Translations under genes and position numbers: made by a program
Source: an uncultured Candidatus Saccharibacteria bacterium
GTDB lineage: Bacteria; Patescibacteriota; Saccharimonadia; Saccharimonadales; Saccharimonadaceae
Reading direction: 5' to 3'
Length of the DNA: 46,587 nucleotides
Assembly: GCA_948623715.1 (NCBI GenBank)
Contig: CAPHDI010000007.1
Coordinates: forward strand, 1-46,587
Notes under the pieces: model-generated
The model's input: the letters and a program-made list of their open reading frames with translations, nothing else
Told to the model about the DNA's origin: nothing
Databases searched by the model: none
Part shown: piece after piece, positions 1 to 7,089 of the stretch
How the letters are laid out: every line of letters starts with the position of its first letter
Numbering within the stretch: the first letter of the stretch is position 1

Positions 1-74
1 TATTGCAAACATTTACTTTTATGTAATATTGGAATACTATGTAACTTAAACTTTGATATGGATCTTTTGCGCAT
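1..74 (-). CDS. N-terminus of a truncated gene, probable surface/secreted protein
   Basis: Only the first 24 codons lie in the window; the gene continues beyond base 1. The start ATG (74-72) has a strong Shine-Dalgarno AAAGGAGGGC on the minus strand, and the same ten bases precede the FISUMP gene at 44180. The visible peptide begins MRKRSISKFKLHSIPILHK. It is basic and may be the start of a signal peptide or membrane anchor, as in the FISUMP protein (MLKIKKTKPYQHSYK). The leader upstream (75-301) folds like the leader of that gene, so I infer a co-regulated surface protein, perhaps a paralogue. Function cannot be stated from what is visible. Confidence 0.6.
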   Translation of the reverse strand, partial: MRKRSISKFKLHSIPILHKSKCLQ

Positions 75-301
75 TACAGCCCTCCTTTTGTTGTATTGAT
101 AGGACCCCTGCGGTGTCGAATTACCTATCTATCTTTCAATTGGTACGCCACATGCATCTTTGTATACCAATAAAAACGACACCGTAGAGGTGTCTAGCCT
201 ATATGAACTGCAGTTATAGACAGGGTCTCAACTTCAGCCCACTACGGTGCCGTTCAAACAAGTCGAAACTCGACATATAACATATTCATATAAACTAGAC
301 A
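75..301 (-). ncRNA. Structured 5' leader RNA with predicted pseudoknot (copy A)
   Basis: Read on the minus strand, the transcript should start near 301, seven bases after the -10 TACAAT. Helix P1 pairs 301-285 with 207-191 (17 bp, two G-U). Helix P2 pairs 254-242 with 187-175 (13 bp, one G-U). The order is P1 5', P2 5', P1 3', P2 3', so the helices cross. P2 is followed at once by a U5 tract (176-172) and by hairpin P3 (171-165 with 145-139). A competing short hairpin (194-189 with 183-178) just before the U tract resembles an intrinsic terminator. Copy B at 44181-44453 has the same layout with different bases in the helices. This 300-base stretch holds no other gene. I do not recognise the family. 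Confidence 0.7.
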
Positions 302-306
302 GTTCT

Positions 307-315
307 ATTGTAACA
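307..315 (-). promoter_or_regulatory. Extended -10 promoter of leader copy A
   Basis: On the minus strand TGT-TACAAT forms an extended -10, six bases upstream of the 5' end of helix P1. The matching promoter before copy B (TGC-TATAAT, 44467-44459) has the same spacing to its P1. No convincing -35 is seen. Confidence 0.55.
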
Positions 316-388
316 TAGAAAAATCATGAAAGACAGAAAAAGTTTTTAGGAGAGGTATAAAATGACCAATAAGTTCTTACGGAAGGAG

Positions 389-1471
389 TTATTTATGCTT
401 GGCGGCGTATTTTTGCCAGGCGAATTTGAAAGCGGGGAGACCGAGCTGGAGTGAGCGCATGGCGAGCTTGTCGCGGCGAGAGGCGAGAGGGTTTTTCAGG
501 ATGTCGTTTTTGTGCTTGCGAAGATATTTGACGACGGAGGTTTCGGCATTCTGGAGAGAGATGCGATCAACTTGGTCACTATGGTCATCGACCATGACAA
601 TCTGGCGGAGGATACTGAAGCGGGCGTGCATGCGACGCTTTTTTGTGAGATTTTCTAACATAGTGCGGTCAGAATCTTTGCGGGATTTACCCCAAGCGAG
701 GATATCATCGCACATCTGGTCGGTGAGGTCAATGAGGTCCATCTTATGAAGACTGAAACTCTGCTGAGTGATAGAATTATCATTCTGGTAATAATTATAC
801 TCACGAGCAGAGGAGACGGAAATCTCGTCGCACTGGAGGACGAGCTTATAAGTAGTACCGACATCCTCGTAGAGGCGGTGATCAGGAAAAGTCACGAGGT
901 CGAATAATTCCCTGGCGTAGAGCTTGCCCCAGGCAGACATAGTGAAGCCGTCTTCGCAGAGCATAGCTTTCAGGCAGTCGAGAGTATCTAAAGCTTTCTC
1001 GGTGTCGCGGCGGTGCGGGTCGATAGTCGTAGTGGAACCGGGTTTAACTTCGTAGAAGCCGCAGATGGACATTTTTGTTCGGTTTGTATAACACATTTTG
1101 TGCAGTAAATCAATCATCTCAGGGCGGACGGTGTCATCAGAGTCGACGAAAGTAACCCATTTGCCGGTAGCAATCTTCAGACCGGCATTGCGGGCGGCGG
1201 AAAGACCTTGATTAGACTGATGAATGACTTTTATGCGGGAATCTTTCTTCGCGAAAACATCACAAAAAGCTCCGCTCATATCAGTAGAACCGTCGTCAAT
1301 GAGAATGATTTCGAGATTCGGGTAGACTTGAGCACGGACGGATTCGACACAGCGTTCAAGAAGTTTCGCAACATTGTAGACGGGGATTATAACCGAGATG
1401 AGGGGGAGATACTGGGGGTTGCGAAGCTGAGAAGGCTGGTGCTTTTGTGAGCTGGAATGGGTCTTGCTCAT
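389..1471 (-). CDS. Family 2 glycosyltransferase
   Basis: 360 residues. A GT-A fold begins near residue 23 (PLISVIIPVYNVAKLLERC), with nucleotide-binding IDDGSTD and the metal-binding motif FVDSDD (about 108-113). This matches the EpsJ/WcaA-type GT2 enzymes that transfer a sugar from a nucleotide sugar to a cytoplasmic polysaccharide or lipid-linked acceptor. There is no membrane segment; the C-terminal 130 residues are basic. It lies 7 bases after glf and is the last gene of the minus-strand run wzm-wzt-glf-GT, so it probably acts on the same glycan. The Shine-Dalgarno-like AAGGAG is far (about 16 bases) from the ATG, so translation may depend on coupling to glf. The exact sugar is unknown. 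Confidence 0.88.
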   Translation of the reverse strand: MSKTHSSSQKHQPSQLRNPQYLPLISVIIPVYNVAKLLERCVESVRAQVYPNLEIILIDDGSTDMSGAFCDVFAKKDSRIKVIHQSNQGLSAARNAGLKIATGKWVTFVDSDDTVRPEMIDLLHKMCYTNRTKMSICGFYEVKPGSTTTIDPHRRDTEKALDTLDCLKAMLCEDGFTMSAWGKLYARELFDLVTFPDHRLYEDVGTTYKLVLQCDEISVSSAREYNYYQNDNSITQQSFSLHKMDLIDLTDQMCDDILAWGKSRKDSDRTMLENLTKKRRMHARFSILRQIVMVDDHSDQVDRISLQNAETSVVKYLRKHKNDILKNPLASRRDKLAMRSLQLGLPAFKFAWQKYAAKHK

Positions 1472-1478
1472 GACTTAG

Positions 1479-2711
1479 TTAGAAGCGCTCCTTCAACTCA
1501 TCAAATTTCGCGAGAGCAGCAGCGATAGTCTTGTCCATGTCATAATAAGCGTATTCGCCGAGGCGACCACCGAAAATAATATTCTGCTCGGAGCGGGCGA
1601 GATCTTGATACTTTTCGAGAAGGGCGCGGTCGTCAGCGGTATTGACAGGGTAATAAGGCTCATCGCCGCGGTGCCAAGTCTTACTATACTCACGGACGAT
1701 GACAGTCTTGCCGGAATCTGCGGCATAGGCGGTATCGGCATAGGCGGTATCGGCGGCACGTTCGGGGTGGAAATGTTTAAACTCATGAATACGGGTGTAC
1801 TTAGGGTCGAGGTCAGCGTAGTTCATGACGGGGCAGCCCTGAAAATCGTCGACACTCTCGACAGACTTCTCGAGGTCAATACTACGCCATTTCAGCTCGC
1901 CGAAACGGTAATCGTAAAACTGATCAATCGGGCCGGTATAAATAGTCATGATTCCCTGGTCGCGGAGTTTCTGAATCTCAGGATCGTCGAAGTAGTCAAT
2001 GCCGAGGCGGACTTCAATCTTATCACCACAGCTGTTGATCATGTTCTGGAACCAGGCTTCGTAACCGTTAGTCGGGAGGCCTTCGTAGGTATTATTAAAG
2101 TAGCGGTTATCATAATTATAGCGGACGGGAAGGCGCTTGATAATGTCCGGAGAAAGTTCTTCGGCGGGAGTCTGCCACTGCTTCGCGGTGTAGTTCTTAA
2201 TGAAGGCATTGAATAGAGGCTCGCCAATGAGAGAGATGCCCTGCTCAGCAAGGTTAGTCGGAGCCTTCGGGGCGGTCTCGGATTGTTCTTTGATAAGGTC
2301 GCGAGCTTCGTCGGGAGTGTAGGCGGAGTGGAAAAATTGATTGATAGTGCCAAGATTGATCGGCATAGGATAAACTTCGCCGTAGTGAGTAATGTAGACT
2401 TTGTGGACGTAGTGAGTAAAAGTAGTAAACTGATTAACATAATCCCAGACTTGCTGATCGGAAGTATGGAAGAGATGGGCGCCGTATTTATGGCATTCGA
2501 TGCCGGTCTCGGCGTCAAACTCGGAGTAGCAATTGCCGCCGATATGAGTGCGCTTGTCGATGAGGAGAACTTTTTTGCCCAATAAGTTCGCGATGCGCTC
2601 AGCCATAGTGAGGCCGAAAAGCCCGGCTCCGACGATAAGGACGTCAGGGCTAGTATTTGAGGCGCTCGGGGATGTGGGGTTATTTTTGGGGTTATTCGCG
2701 GGTGTTTGCAT
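1479..2711 (-). CDS. glf: UDP-galactopyranose mutase
   Basis: 410 residues. It interconverts UDP-galactopyranose and UDP-galactofuranose using reduced FAD. After a polar 22-residue N-terminus comes the FAD-binding loop DVLIVGAGLFGLTMAE and then RTHIGGNCYSE and YGAHLFHT, all typical of Glf. The C-terminus has IIFGGRLGEYAYYDMDK, the usual FAD-contacting end. The ATG is supported by AGAGGAG six bases upstream. It supplies the donor for the GlfT2-like enzyme at 9380-11179. An odd point is a duplicated five-residue unit (ADTAY twice) encoded by an exact 15-base tandem repeat at 1721-1750, which lengthens a surface loop relative to other Glf proteins. A 57-base gap separates it from the ABC gene upstream. 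Confidence 0.96.
   Translation of the reverse strand: MQTPANNPKNNPTSPSASNTSPDVLIVGAGLFGLTMAERIANLLGKKVLLIDKRTHIGGNCYSEFDAETGIECHKYGAHLFHTSDQQVWDYVNQFTTFTHYVHKVYITHYGEVYPMPINLGTINQFFHSAYTPDEARDLIKEQSETAPKAPTNLAEQGISLIGEPLFNAFIKNYTAKQWQTPAEELSPDIIKRLPVRYNYDNRYFNNTYEGLPTNGYEAWFQNMINSCGDKIEVRLGIDYFDDPEIQKLRDQGIMTIYTGPIDQFYDYRFGELKWRSIDLEKSVESVDDFQGCPVMNYADLDPKYTRIHEFKHFHPERAADTAYADTAYAADSGKTVIVREYSKTWHRGDEPYYPVNTADDRALLEKYQDLARSEQNIIFGGRLGEYAYYDMDKTIAAALAKFDELKERF
1721..1750. repeat. Two exact 15-base tandem copies inside glf
   Basis: CGGCATAGGCGGTAT occurs at 1721-1735 and again at 1736-1750. It encodes a repeated ADTAY unit in frame. Slippage here would add or remove five residues without a frameshift. 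Confidence 0.9.
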
Positions 2712-2768
2712 AAAAATCTCCTCTGTTATGATTGTTTAAACTATTAACGGCGTTATAAGTTGGAATGA

Positions 2769-3557
2769 TTATTGCCATAAACCTTCGTAAGCCTTCGCGA
2801 CTTCTTCGGGGTCGCCCTCAGTCATAACCTTACCGTCCTCGATGAGAATCGCACGGTCACAGAAGCGGCGGACATTTTCCATGGAATGCGTAACAAGAAT
2901 AACGGTCTGCTCGCCGTGAAGGCTGGCGAAATAATCATTACATTTCTGCTGAAATTCGGCGTCACCAACAGCGAGAACTTCATCGAGAATCAAGATGTCG
3001 CCTCTCGCGCGGATGGCGATCGAGAATGCGAGGCGGACCTGCATACCGGAAGAATAATTTTTCAGCTTCGCATCCATGAAAGGCTCAAGCTCAGCGAAGC
3101 GGACAATCTCATCATACATGGCGTCCATTTCTCGGTGAGAAAAACCGAGGAGGGCGCCGTTTAGGTAGACGTTCTCGCGGCCAGTGAGCTCAGGGTTAAA
3201 GCCGACACCGAGTTCGATGAAAGGCACGAGCGTACCGTCGACGGTGATAGAGCCGCTCTCGGGATAATAAATCTGAGCGAGGAGCTTGAGGAGAGTAGAC
3301 TTGCCAGAGCCGTTGCGACCGACAATGCCAATAAATTCGCCCTGATGAACTTCAAAACTGACACCTTTTAGAACTTCGTGCTCAGTATAGCCCTTGACAC
3401 CCTTGAGCCAGTTGAAGATGGCTTGCTTCAAGCCGGCGGCGCGTTCGGTAGGGAGACGAAAACTTTTGCACAAGTTTTCCACTTTGATGACAGTTTTTCC
3501 CACAGGTTTTGCACAGGTTTTAGGAGAGTTTTCCACAGGTTTAGATTTTTTGGACAT
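2769..3557 (-). CDS. Polysaccharide ABC exporter, ATP-binding subunit (Wzt/TagH type)
   Basis: 262 residues. Walker A GRNGSGKS (80-87), signature NYSSGMQVRLAFS and Walker B ILILDEVLAVGD identify an ABC ATPase. The A-loop region and the short form without a carbohydrate-binding C-domain fit the TagH/Wzt group that powers export of teichoic acid or O-antigen-like chains. It overlaps its permease gene by one base at 3557, so the two are translationally coupled. The first about 30 codons precede the conserved ABC start (VIKVENLCKSF). That extension is encoded by DNA rich in DnaA-box-like 9-mers (see findings). Without a carbohydrate-binding module, chain-end recognition is not evident. Symbol left blank because wzt and tagH cannot be told apart. 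Confidence 0.93.
   Translation of the reverse strand: MSKKSKPVENSPKTCAKPVGKTVIKVENLCKSFRLPTERAAGLKQAIFNWLKGVKGYTEHEVLKGVSFEVHQGEFIGIVGRNGSGKSTLLKLLAQIYYPESGSITVDGTLVPFIELGVGFNPELTGRENVYLNGALLGFSHREMDAMYDEIVRFAELEPFMDAKLKNYSSGMQVRLAFSIAIRARGDILILDEVLAVGDAEFQQKCNDYFASLHGEQTVILVTHSMENVRRFCDRAILIEDGKVMTEGDPEEVAKAYEGLWQ
3470..3540. promoter_or_regulatory. DnaA-box-like cluster inside the Wzt-type gene
   Basis: On the + strand TTTTCCACA lies at 3529-3537, TTTTCCACT at 3475-3483 and a one-base-longer TTTTTCCCACA at 3494-3504, with two TTTTGCACA variants nearby. The 9-mer TTTTCCACA is the one repeated at the origin in this window. It coincides with the poorly conserved N-terminal extension of the protein. 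Function as a DnaA-binding site is inference. Confidence 0.45.
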
Positions 3558-4378
3558 TAGACCTCCTCCGCGAAACGTTTAGAGCGGCGTCGGAAGAAGA
3601 GAGCGGCAAGGACGAGGGTGAGAAAAACGATGAGTAGTGGCATCAGGCAGAGAGGCCATTCGACGAGACCCCAGGTCGTAATCGTGGCATCAGTGATGAG
3701 ATTATAACGGACGTCTTGGATGACTTGGGCGATGGGGTTGATAAGGATGATATTGGCAGCGATTTGACCGAAAGCGCCACGCTCCAGAACCATGGAGATA
3801 GGGTAGATAATCGGGACGGCGTAAAAGAGAGCCTGGATAAGGACATCCCAGATCGAAGTGATGTCGCGGTATTTGACATTGATAGCGCCGAGGAGAAAGG
3901 AGATGCCGAGGGCGAAAGCATAGAGCTCAAGGATGAGCGGGAGGACAAGAAGCCAACTCCAGCTCGGGGTGACGCCATTGATAAGGGCAAAGACGACAAT
4001 TACACAGAGATTAATAGCGAGATTAATGAGAGCGGTGGCGGTGGCGGAGACGACGACAATGTATTTCGGGAAACTGATCTTACGAAGGAGGTCGCCGCGA
4101 TTGACGATAGCCTGAATACCCTGCCCGGTGCATTCGGTGAAAAAGTTCCAAAGGACGGTACCAGTCATAAGATAAACGGGGTAATGCGGAATGTCGCCGC
4201 CCATCTGAAGAAGCTTGGCGAAGACGATGTAGAGAATAGCAAACATGAGAAGTGGCCGTAAAATCGCCCAAAGGTAGCCCAAAACTGACCCCTGATAGCG
4301 GAGCTTAAAATCCGTCTTTATCAATTCTCCCAGCAAGATGCGATTCTTGCGACAGAGTACGTTGGGAATACGACTCAT
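3557..4378 (-). CDS. Polysaccharide ABC exporter, ABC-2 permease (Wzm/TagG type)
   Basis: 273 residues with about six membrane segments. The cytoplasmic N-terminus RNRILLGELIKTDFKLRYQGSVLGYLWAILRPL is characteristic of TagG/RfbA/KpsM-type ABC-2 permeases (quoted in two parts: DFKLRYQGSVLG and YLWAILRPL). It forms the export channel with the ATPase encoded immediately downstream, which overlaps it by one base. AAGGAGAG sits three bases from the ATG, a short spacing. The gene starts the minus-strand run wzm-wzt-glf-GT and would export the glycan built by this locus. Confidence 0.93.
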   Translation of the reverse strand: MSRIPNVLCRKNRILLGELIKTDFKLRYQGSVLGYLWAILRPLLMFAILYIVFAKLLQMGGDIPHYPVYLMTGTVLWNFFTECTGQGIQAIVNRGDLLRKISFPKYIVVVSATATALINLAINLCVIVVFALINGVTPSWSWLLVLPLILELYAFALGISFLLGAINVKYRDITSIWDVLIQALFYAVPIIYPISMVLERGAFGQIAANIILINPIAQVIQDVRYNLITDATITTWGLVEWPLCLMPLLIVFLTLVLAALFFRRRSKRFAEEV

Positions 4379-4401
4379 ACTCTCCTTATATTACCACAAA
4401 A

Positions 4402-5397
4402 CTAGGCGGAGCGCAATCGTTTGAGGGCAATACGGGTGCGGAGGATAAGATACGCAATCTTCGGGTGCTTAATAATGGTGCGGAGGGCGAGCCAATCTTT
4501 TTTGCTGAAATGCTCGCGGTTAAATAGTTTCTCCTCATCGGCGGAGAGAAGTTCTTTGCGCCAGGTTTGATAGAAATCTTTGGCGAGAGACTTATTTAGG
4601 CGCTGGAAATTCCAGTGGTAATTACGGAATTTGGCTTCGTTCATGGTCTCGCCAAAATCAGTGAAGATTCCCCGCTCGCTGAGAAACGTTTCGATCTCAG
4701 CATATTCATTGACGACACAATTGACTTTGCCAGGATCATTAATGGAGGAGTTTTCATTGTCAATGCGGTAATGGACGTAAGCTTTCGGGAGGAGGACGAC
4801 TTTTTTCGCAAGAGTCCAGACTTTGAAGTTAAAACTGAGGTCCTGATAAGAGGCGCCGGGAGTGGGAAGAAAGTCGATTTTGTTCTTGTTTAGGAAATCG
4901 CGACGATAAATCGCAGACCAGATGGCAGGAGCAAATTTGAAAATTTCGCGATCCTCGCGGGGGTTAATAACTTTTTGGGCGGAAATCTCGGTAATTTTCG
5001 TGTTTTCGGAAGCACCATTCTTCAGAGTACGCATGCGATAGAAATTGCTCTTCACGACATCAGCATGGACTTCCTCGGCGACGCGATACATTTCGAGATA
5101 GGCATCTTTATCGATCCAGTCATCAGATTCGAGAATGGCGACATATTCCCCGCGAGCTTCGGCGAGAGCGCGGTTCATGCTGTCGCCATAGCCGGAATTT
5201 TTCTTGCTGATGCAGGTAATACGGGCGTCATTAGCCATGAAATCTTTGATAATTTTCAGAGATCCGTCGGTGGAGCCGTCGTTGACGCAGATAATTTCGA
5301 TTTCGGGGAGAGTCTGATCGACGAGACTCTGGAGACACTGGGCGAGATATTTCTCGACATTATAGACCGGAACTAATACAGATAGCTTGGGGTTCAT
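4402..5397 (-). CDS. Family 2 glycosyltransferase
   Basis: 331 residues. LSVLVPVYNVEKYLAQC begins the GT-A domain, followed by CVNDGSTDGS and the metal site ILESDDWI. It is closely similar to the proteins encoded at 5924-6961 and 7090-8244: shared features include KKNSGYGDSMN, IWSAIYRRDFL, GASYQD and HYRIDNENSS, so these are recent paralogues. Presumed to add a sugar to the locus glycan in the cytoplasm. The start codon lies six bases after TATAAT and has no Shine-Dalgarno, which predicts a leaderless mRNA. It is divergent from gtrA with only 38 bases between the two start codons. Confidence 0.88.
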   Translation of the reverse strand: MNPKLSVLVPVYNVEKYLAQCLQSLVDQTLPEIEIICVNDGSTDGSLKIIKDFMANDARITCISKKNSGYGDSMNRALAEARGEYVAILESDDWIDKDAYLEMYRVAEEVHADVVKSNFYRMRTLKNGASENTKITEISAQKVINPREDREIFKFAPAIWSAIYRRDFLNKNKIDFLPTPGASYQDLSFNFKVWTLAKKVVLLPKAYVHYRIDNENSSINDPGKVNCVVNEYAEIETFLSERGIFTDFGETMNEAKFRNYHWNFQRLNKSLAKDFYQTWRKELLSADEEKLFNREHFSKKDWLALRTIIKHPKIAYLILRTRIALKRLRSA

Positions 5398-5403
5398 AAG
5401 TTG

Positions 5404-5429
5404 ATTATAGCACAGAACTAAGATATAAT
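5404..5429. promoter_or_regulatory. Back-to-back leaderless promoters
   Basis: On the minus strand TGC-TATAAT has its hexamer at 5409-5404, six bases before the ATG at 5397. On the plus strand TATAAT at 5424-5429 lies six bases before the ATG at 5436. Neither gene has a Shine-Dalgarno, so both mRNAs probably begin at or next to the start codon. Confidence 0.65.
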
Positions 5430-5435
5430 GTAACT

Positions 5436-5906
5436 ATGACAGATGGCACTGGGGACTGGATGGATAGGGTAGTGGCGTGGTGGTGCCAGCTTTTGCACTT
5501 GACGAAATATCAGAAGATTTTGACGCAAATTGCGAAATTTGGGGTGACAGGCGTAATCGCGACGGCGATTGACTGGGCAATTTTCTATGTCTTAGTATAT
5601 CTGGTCGGGATGGAGCCACTAATTGCGCAGCTTTTTTCCTTCCTGTGTTCGACTCTGTTTAATTATTATTCGAATACGAAGTGGGTGTTTAACACGACGA
5701 AGAATAAGACACGGCGGAGGCTGGTGACGGAGTTTTTTATCCTGAGTGCGATCGGACTGGGGATTTCGGAGGCGCTACTGGCAGTATTTATTAACGTAAT
5801 GGGAATGAATGATATGCTAGCGAAAGTTTTGACGACGGCGGTGGTGATGGTATTTAACTTCGTGACAAGGAAGCTTTTCCTGGAAGATAGAAAAACTACA
5901 AAATAG
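5436..5906 (+). CDS. GtrA-family membrane protein
   Basis: 156 residues with four predicted membrane helices: FGVTGVIATAIDWAIFYVLV, PLIAQLFSFLCSTLFNYYSN, the helix around ILSAIGLGISEALLAVF and KVLTTAVVMVFNFVTRK. The pattern NYYSNTKWVF after helix 2 and the final FNFVTRKLFLE are GtrA hallmarks. GtrA proteins are thought to help move lipid-linked sugars across the membrane for surface glycan modification, which fits the surrounding glycosyltransferases. The stop codon TAG forms the loop of a hairpin terminator. The mRNA is predicted leaderless. Confidence 0.92.
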   Translation: MTDGTGDWMDRVVAWWCQLLHLTKYQKILTQIAKFGVTGVIATAIDWAIFYVLVYLVGMEPLIAQLFSFLCSTLFNYYSNTKWVFNTTKNKTRRRLVTEFFILSAIGLGISEALLAVFINVMGMNDMLAKVLTTAVVMVFNFVTRKLFLEDRKTTK

Positions 5907-5914
5907 TTTTGTAG
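5896..5914. terminator. Hairpin terminator between convergent genes
   Basis: CTACAAAA (5896-5903) pairs with TTTTGTAG (5907-5914); the three-base loop is the gtrA stop codon TAG. It lies between gtrA (+) and the glycosyltransferase gene ending at 5924 (-) and could serve both. Confidence 0.6.
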
Positions 5915-5923
5915 CTACCAAGA

Positions 5924-6961
5924 TTAATGTAGCAAGAGTTGTTTGAGGCGGGGGAGAAAATTAGTTTTGACCTTCGAAGCAATAACTACGGCGCTAGCGT
6001 AGGCATAGCCATGGTCGGCAATGCTAGAGAAGAAGAGACGATCCTGGGGGCGAAAATAGCGATAAGTAAAATCCGGATCTTGTTTGACTGGCTCGAAAAG
6101 TTTGCGAAGCTGGTCATAATAATCGCGGCGGTACATACTGTCGATTTTGCAGAAGAAGCCCATATTAGTCCAGACAACATGGATGTAGAGAGCTTCCTTT
6201 AACTCATCGTAGAGACCAGACTTCTTGACAATATTGATGCCGGTTTGACTGTTTTTTGCCATGAGGAGGAGCTTCTCGCCACGGGCGCTAGTGGAATTTC
6301 CCTGCTCGGGGTCATTGCGCCAGTGGACGAGAGGCTTACGGACAACGGAAATGCGCTTCGCACGAGTCATAACGTCCATCATGAAGGGGAAATCCTGATA
6401 AGAGGCGCCGGCAGTCTCGGGAATCTTGATCTTCTTCACGAAGCTGGCACGATAAATTGAAGACCAAATCGAAGCATGAAAAGCGAGAAGTTGCGGCCAA
6501 TCAGTAATCTTAAAGGCGCCATCAGGAGCGAGAGATAAGTCGATACCGGAGGGATTACGAAAAACTTCGTCGCGAGCACCAGCAGGCAGGGTGGAATTAT
6601 ATTTCGTAAACATACCCTTCGTGACGTCGGTATCATACTTCTTCGCACTTTTGTAAAGTTTTTCATACATATCGGGCTCGATCCAATCGTCGGACTCAAT
6701 GATACCGATATATTCGCCATGAGACTTCTCGATGCCATGATTAACGGCGCGGCTGTAGCCAGAATTCGGCTGATGGATGGCAACAACACGAGAATCCTGA
6801 CGGGCGTATTCGTCGACGATTTGTGGGCAAGCGTCAGGAGAGCCGTCATCGACGAGGATAACTTCGATATCCCTCAGAGTTTGGTTCAAAATGCTATCTA
6901 CGCATTCGCGGAGATACTTCTCGACATTATAAATAGGGACGACAATGGAAACTTTTGCCAT
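5924..6961 (-). CDS. Family 2 glycosyltransferase
   Basis: 345 residues. VSIVVPIYNVEKYLREC, LVDDGSPDACP and the metal site IIESDDWIEPDMYEK define a GT2 domain over about the first 230 residues. HWRNDPEQGNSTS and GASYQDFPF match the paralogues at 4402-5397 and 7090-8244. No membrane segment is seen. Its TATAAT lies six bases before the ATG and there is no Shine-Dalgarno, so it is predicted leaderless and transcribed alone. Donor and acceptor are unknown; the context points to the same surface glycan. Confidence 0.88.
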   Translation of the reverse strand: MAKVSIVVPIYNVEKYLRECVDSILNQTLRDIEVILVDDGSPDACPQIVDEYARQDSRVVAIHQPNSGYSRAVNHGIEKSHGEYIGIIESDDWIEPDMYEKLYKSAKKYDTDVTKGMFTKYNSTLPAGARDEVFRNPSGIDLSLAPDGAFKITDWPQLLAFHASIWSSIYRASFVKKIKIPETAGASYQDFPFMMDVMTRAKRISVVRKPLVHWRNDPEQGNSTSARGEKLLLMAKNSQTGINIVKKSGLYDELKEALYIHVVWTNMGFFCKIDSMYRRDYYDQLRKLFEPVKQDPDFTYRYFRPQDRLFFSSIADHGYAYASAVVIASKVKTNFLPRLKQLLLH

Positions 6962-6967
6962 GTTTAT

Positions 6968-7053
6968 ATTATAACATAGATTCTAGACAAGGAGGAGTGA
7001 GGTAATCACCCCCTCCTTTGCTCTTCCCTATTATGGTAAAAGTGTGTTATAAT
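6968..7053. promoter_or_regulatory. Divergent promoters around a GC-rich hairpin
   Basis: The minus-strand extended -10 TGT-TATAAT (hexamer 6973-6968) drives the gene at 6961. The plus-strand TGT-TATAAT (7045-7053) drives the gene at 7090. Between them AAGGAGG (6989-6995) pairs with CCTCCTT (7012-7018), with an inner GTGA/TCAC pairing (6997-7000 with 7006-7009). The hairpin could insulate the two units or bind a regulator; it is not followed by a clear T tract. Confidence 0.5.
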
Positions 7054-7089
7054 AGACGAAAATAATAGAGTGTGAGGAAAGTTAGAATT

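Noticed and set aside
75..301. T-box or known riboswitch for the leader
   Set aside because: No T-box consensus, no specifier hairpin and no motif of a known class was recognised; the crossing helices do not fit these folds.
362..451. Plus-strand 30-codon reading frame with AGGAGAGG before its ATG
   Set aside because: It overlaps the end of a solid glycosyltransferase gene in antisense, shows no promoter and has no recognisable product; the ribosome-like site is probably chance.
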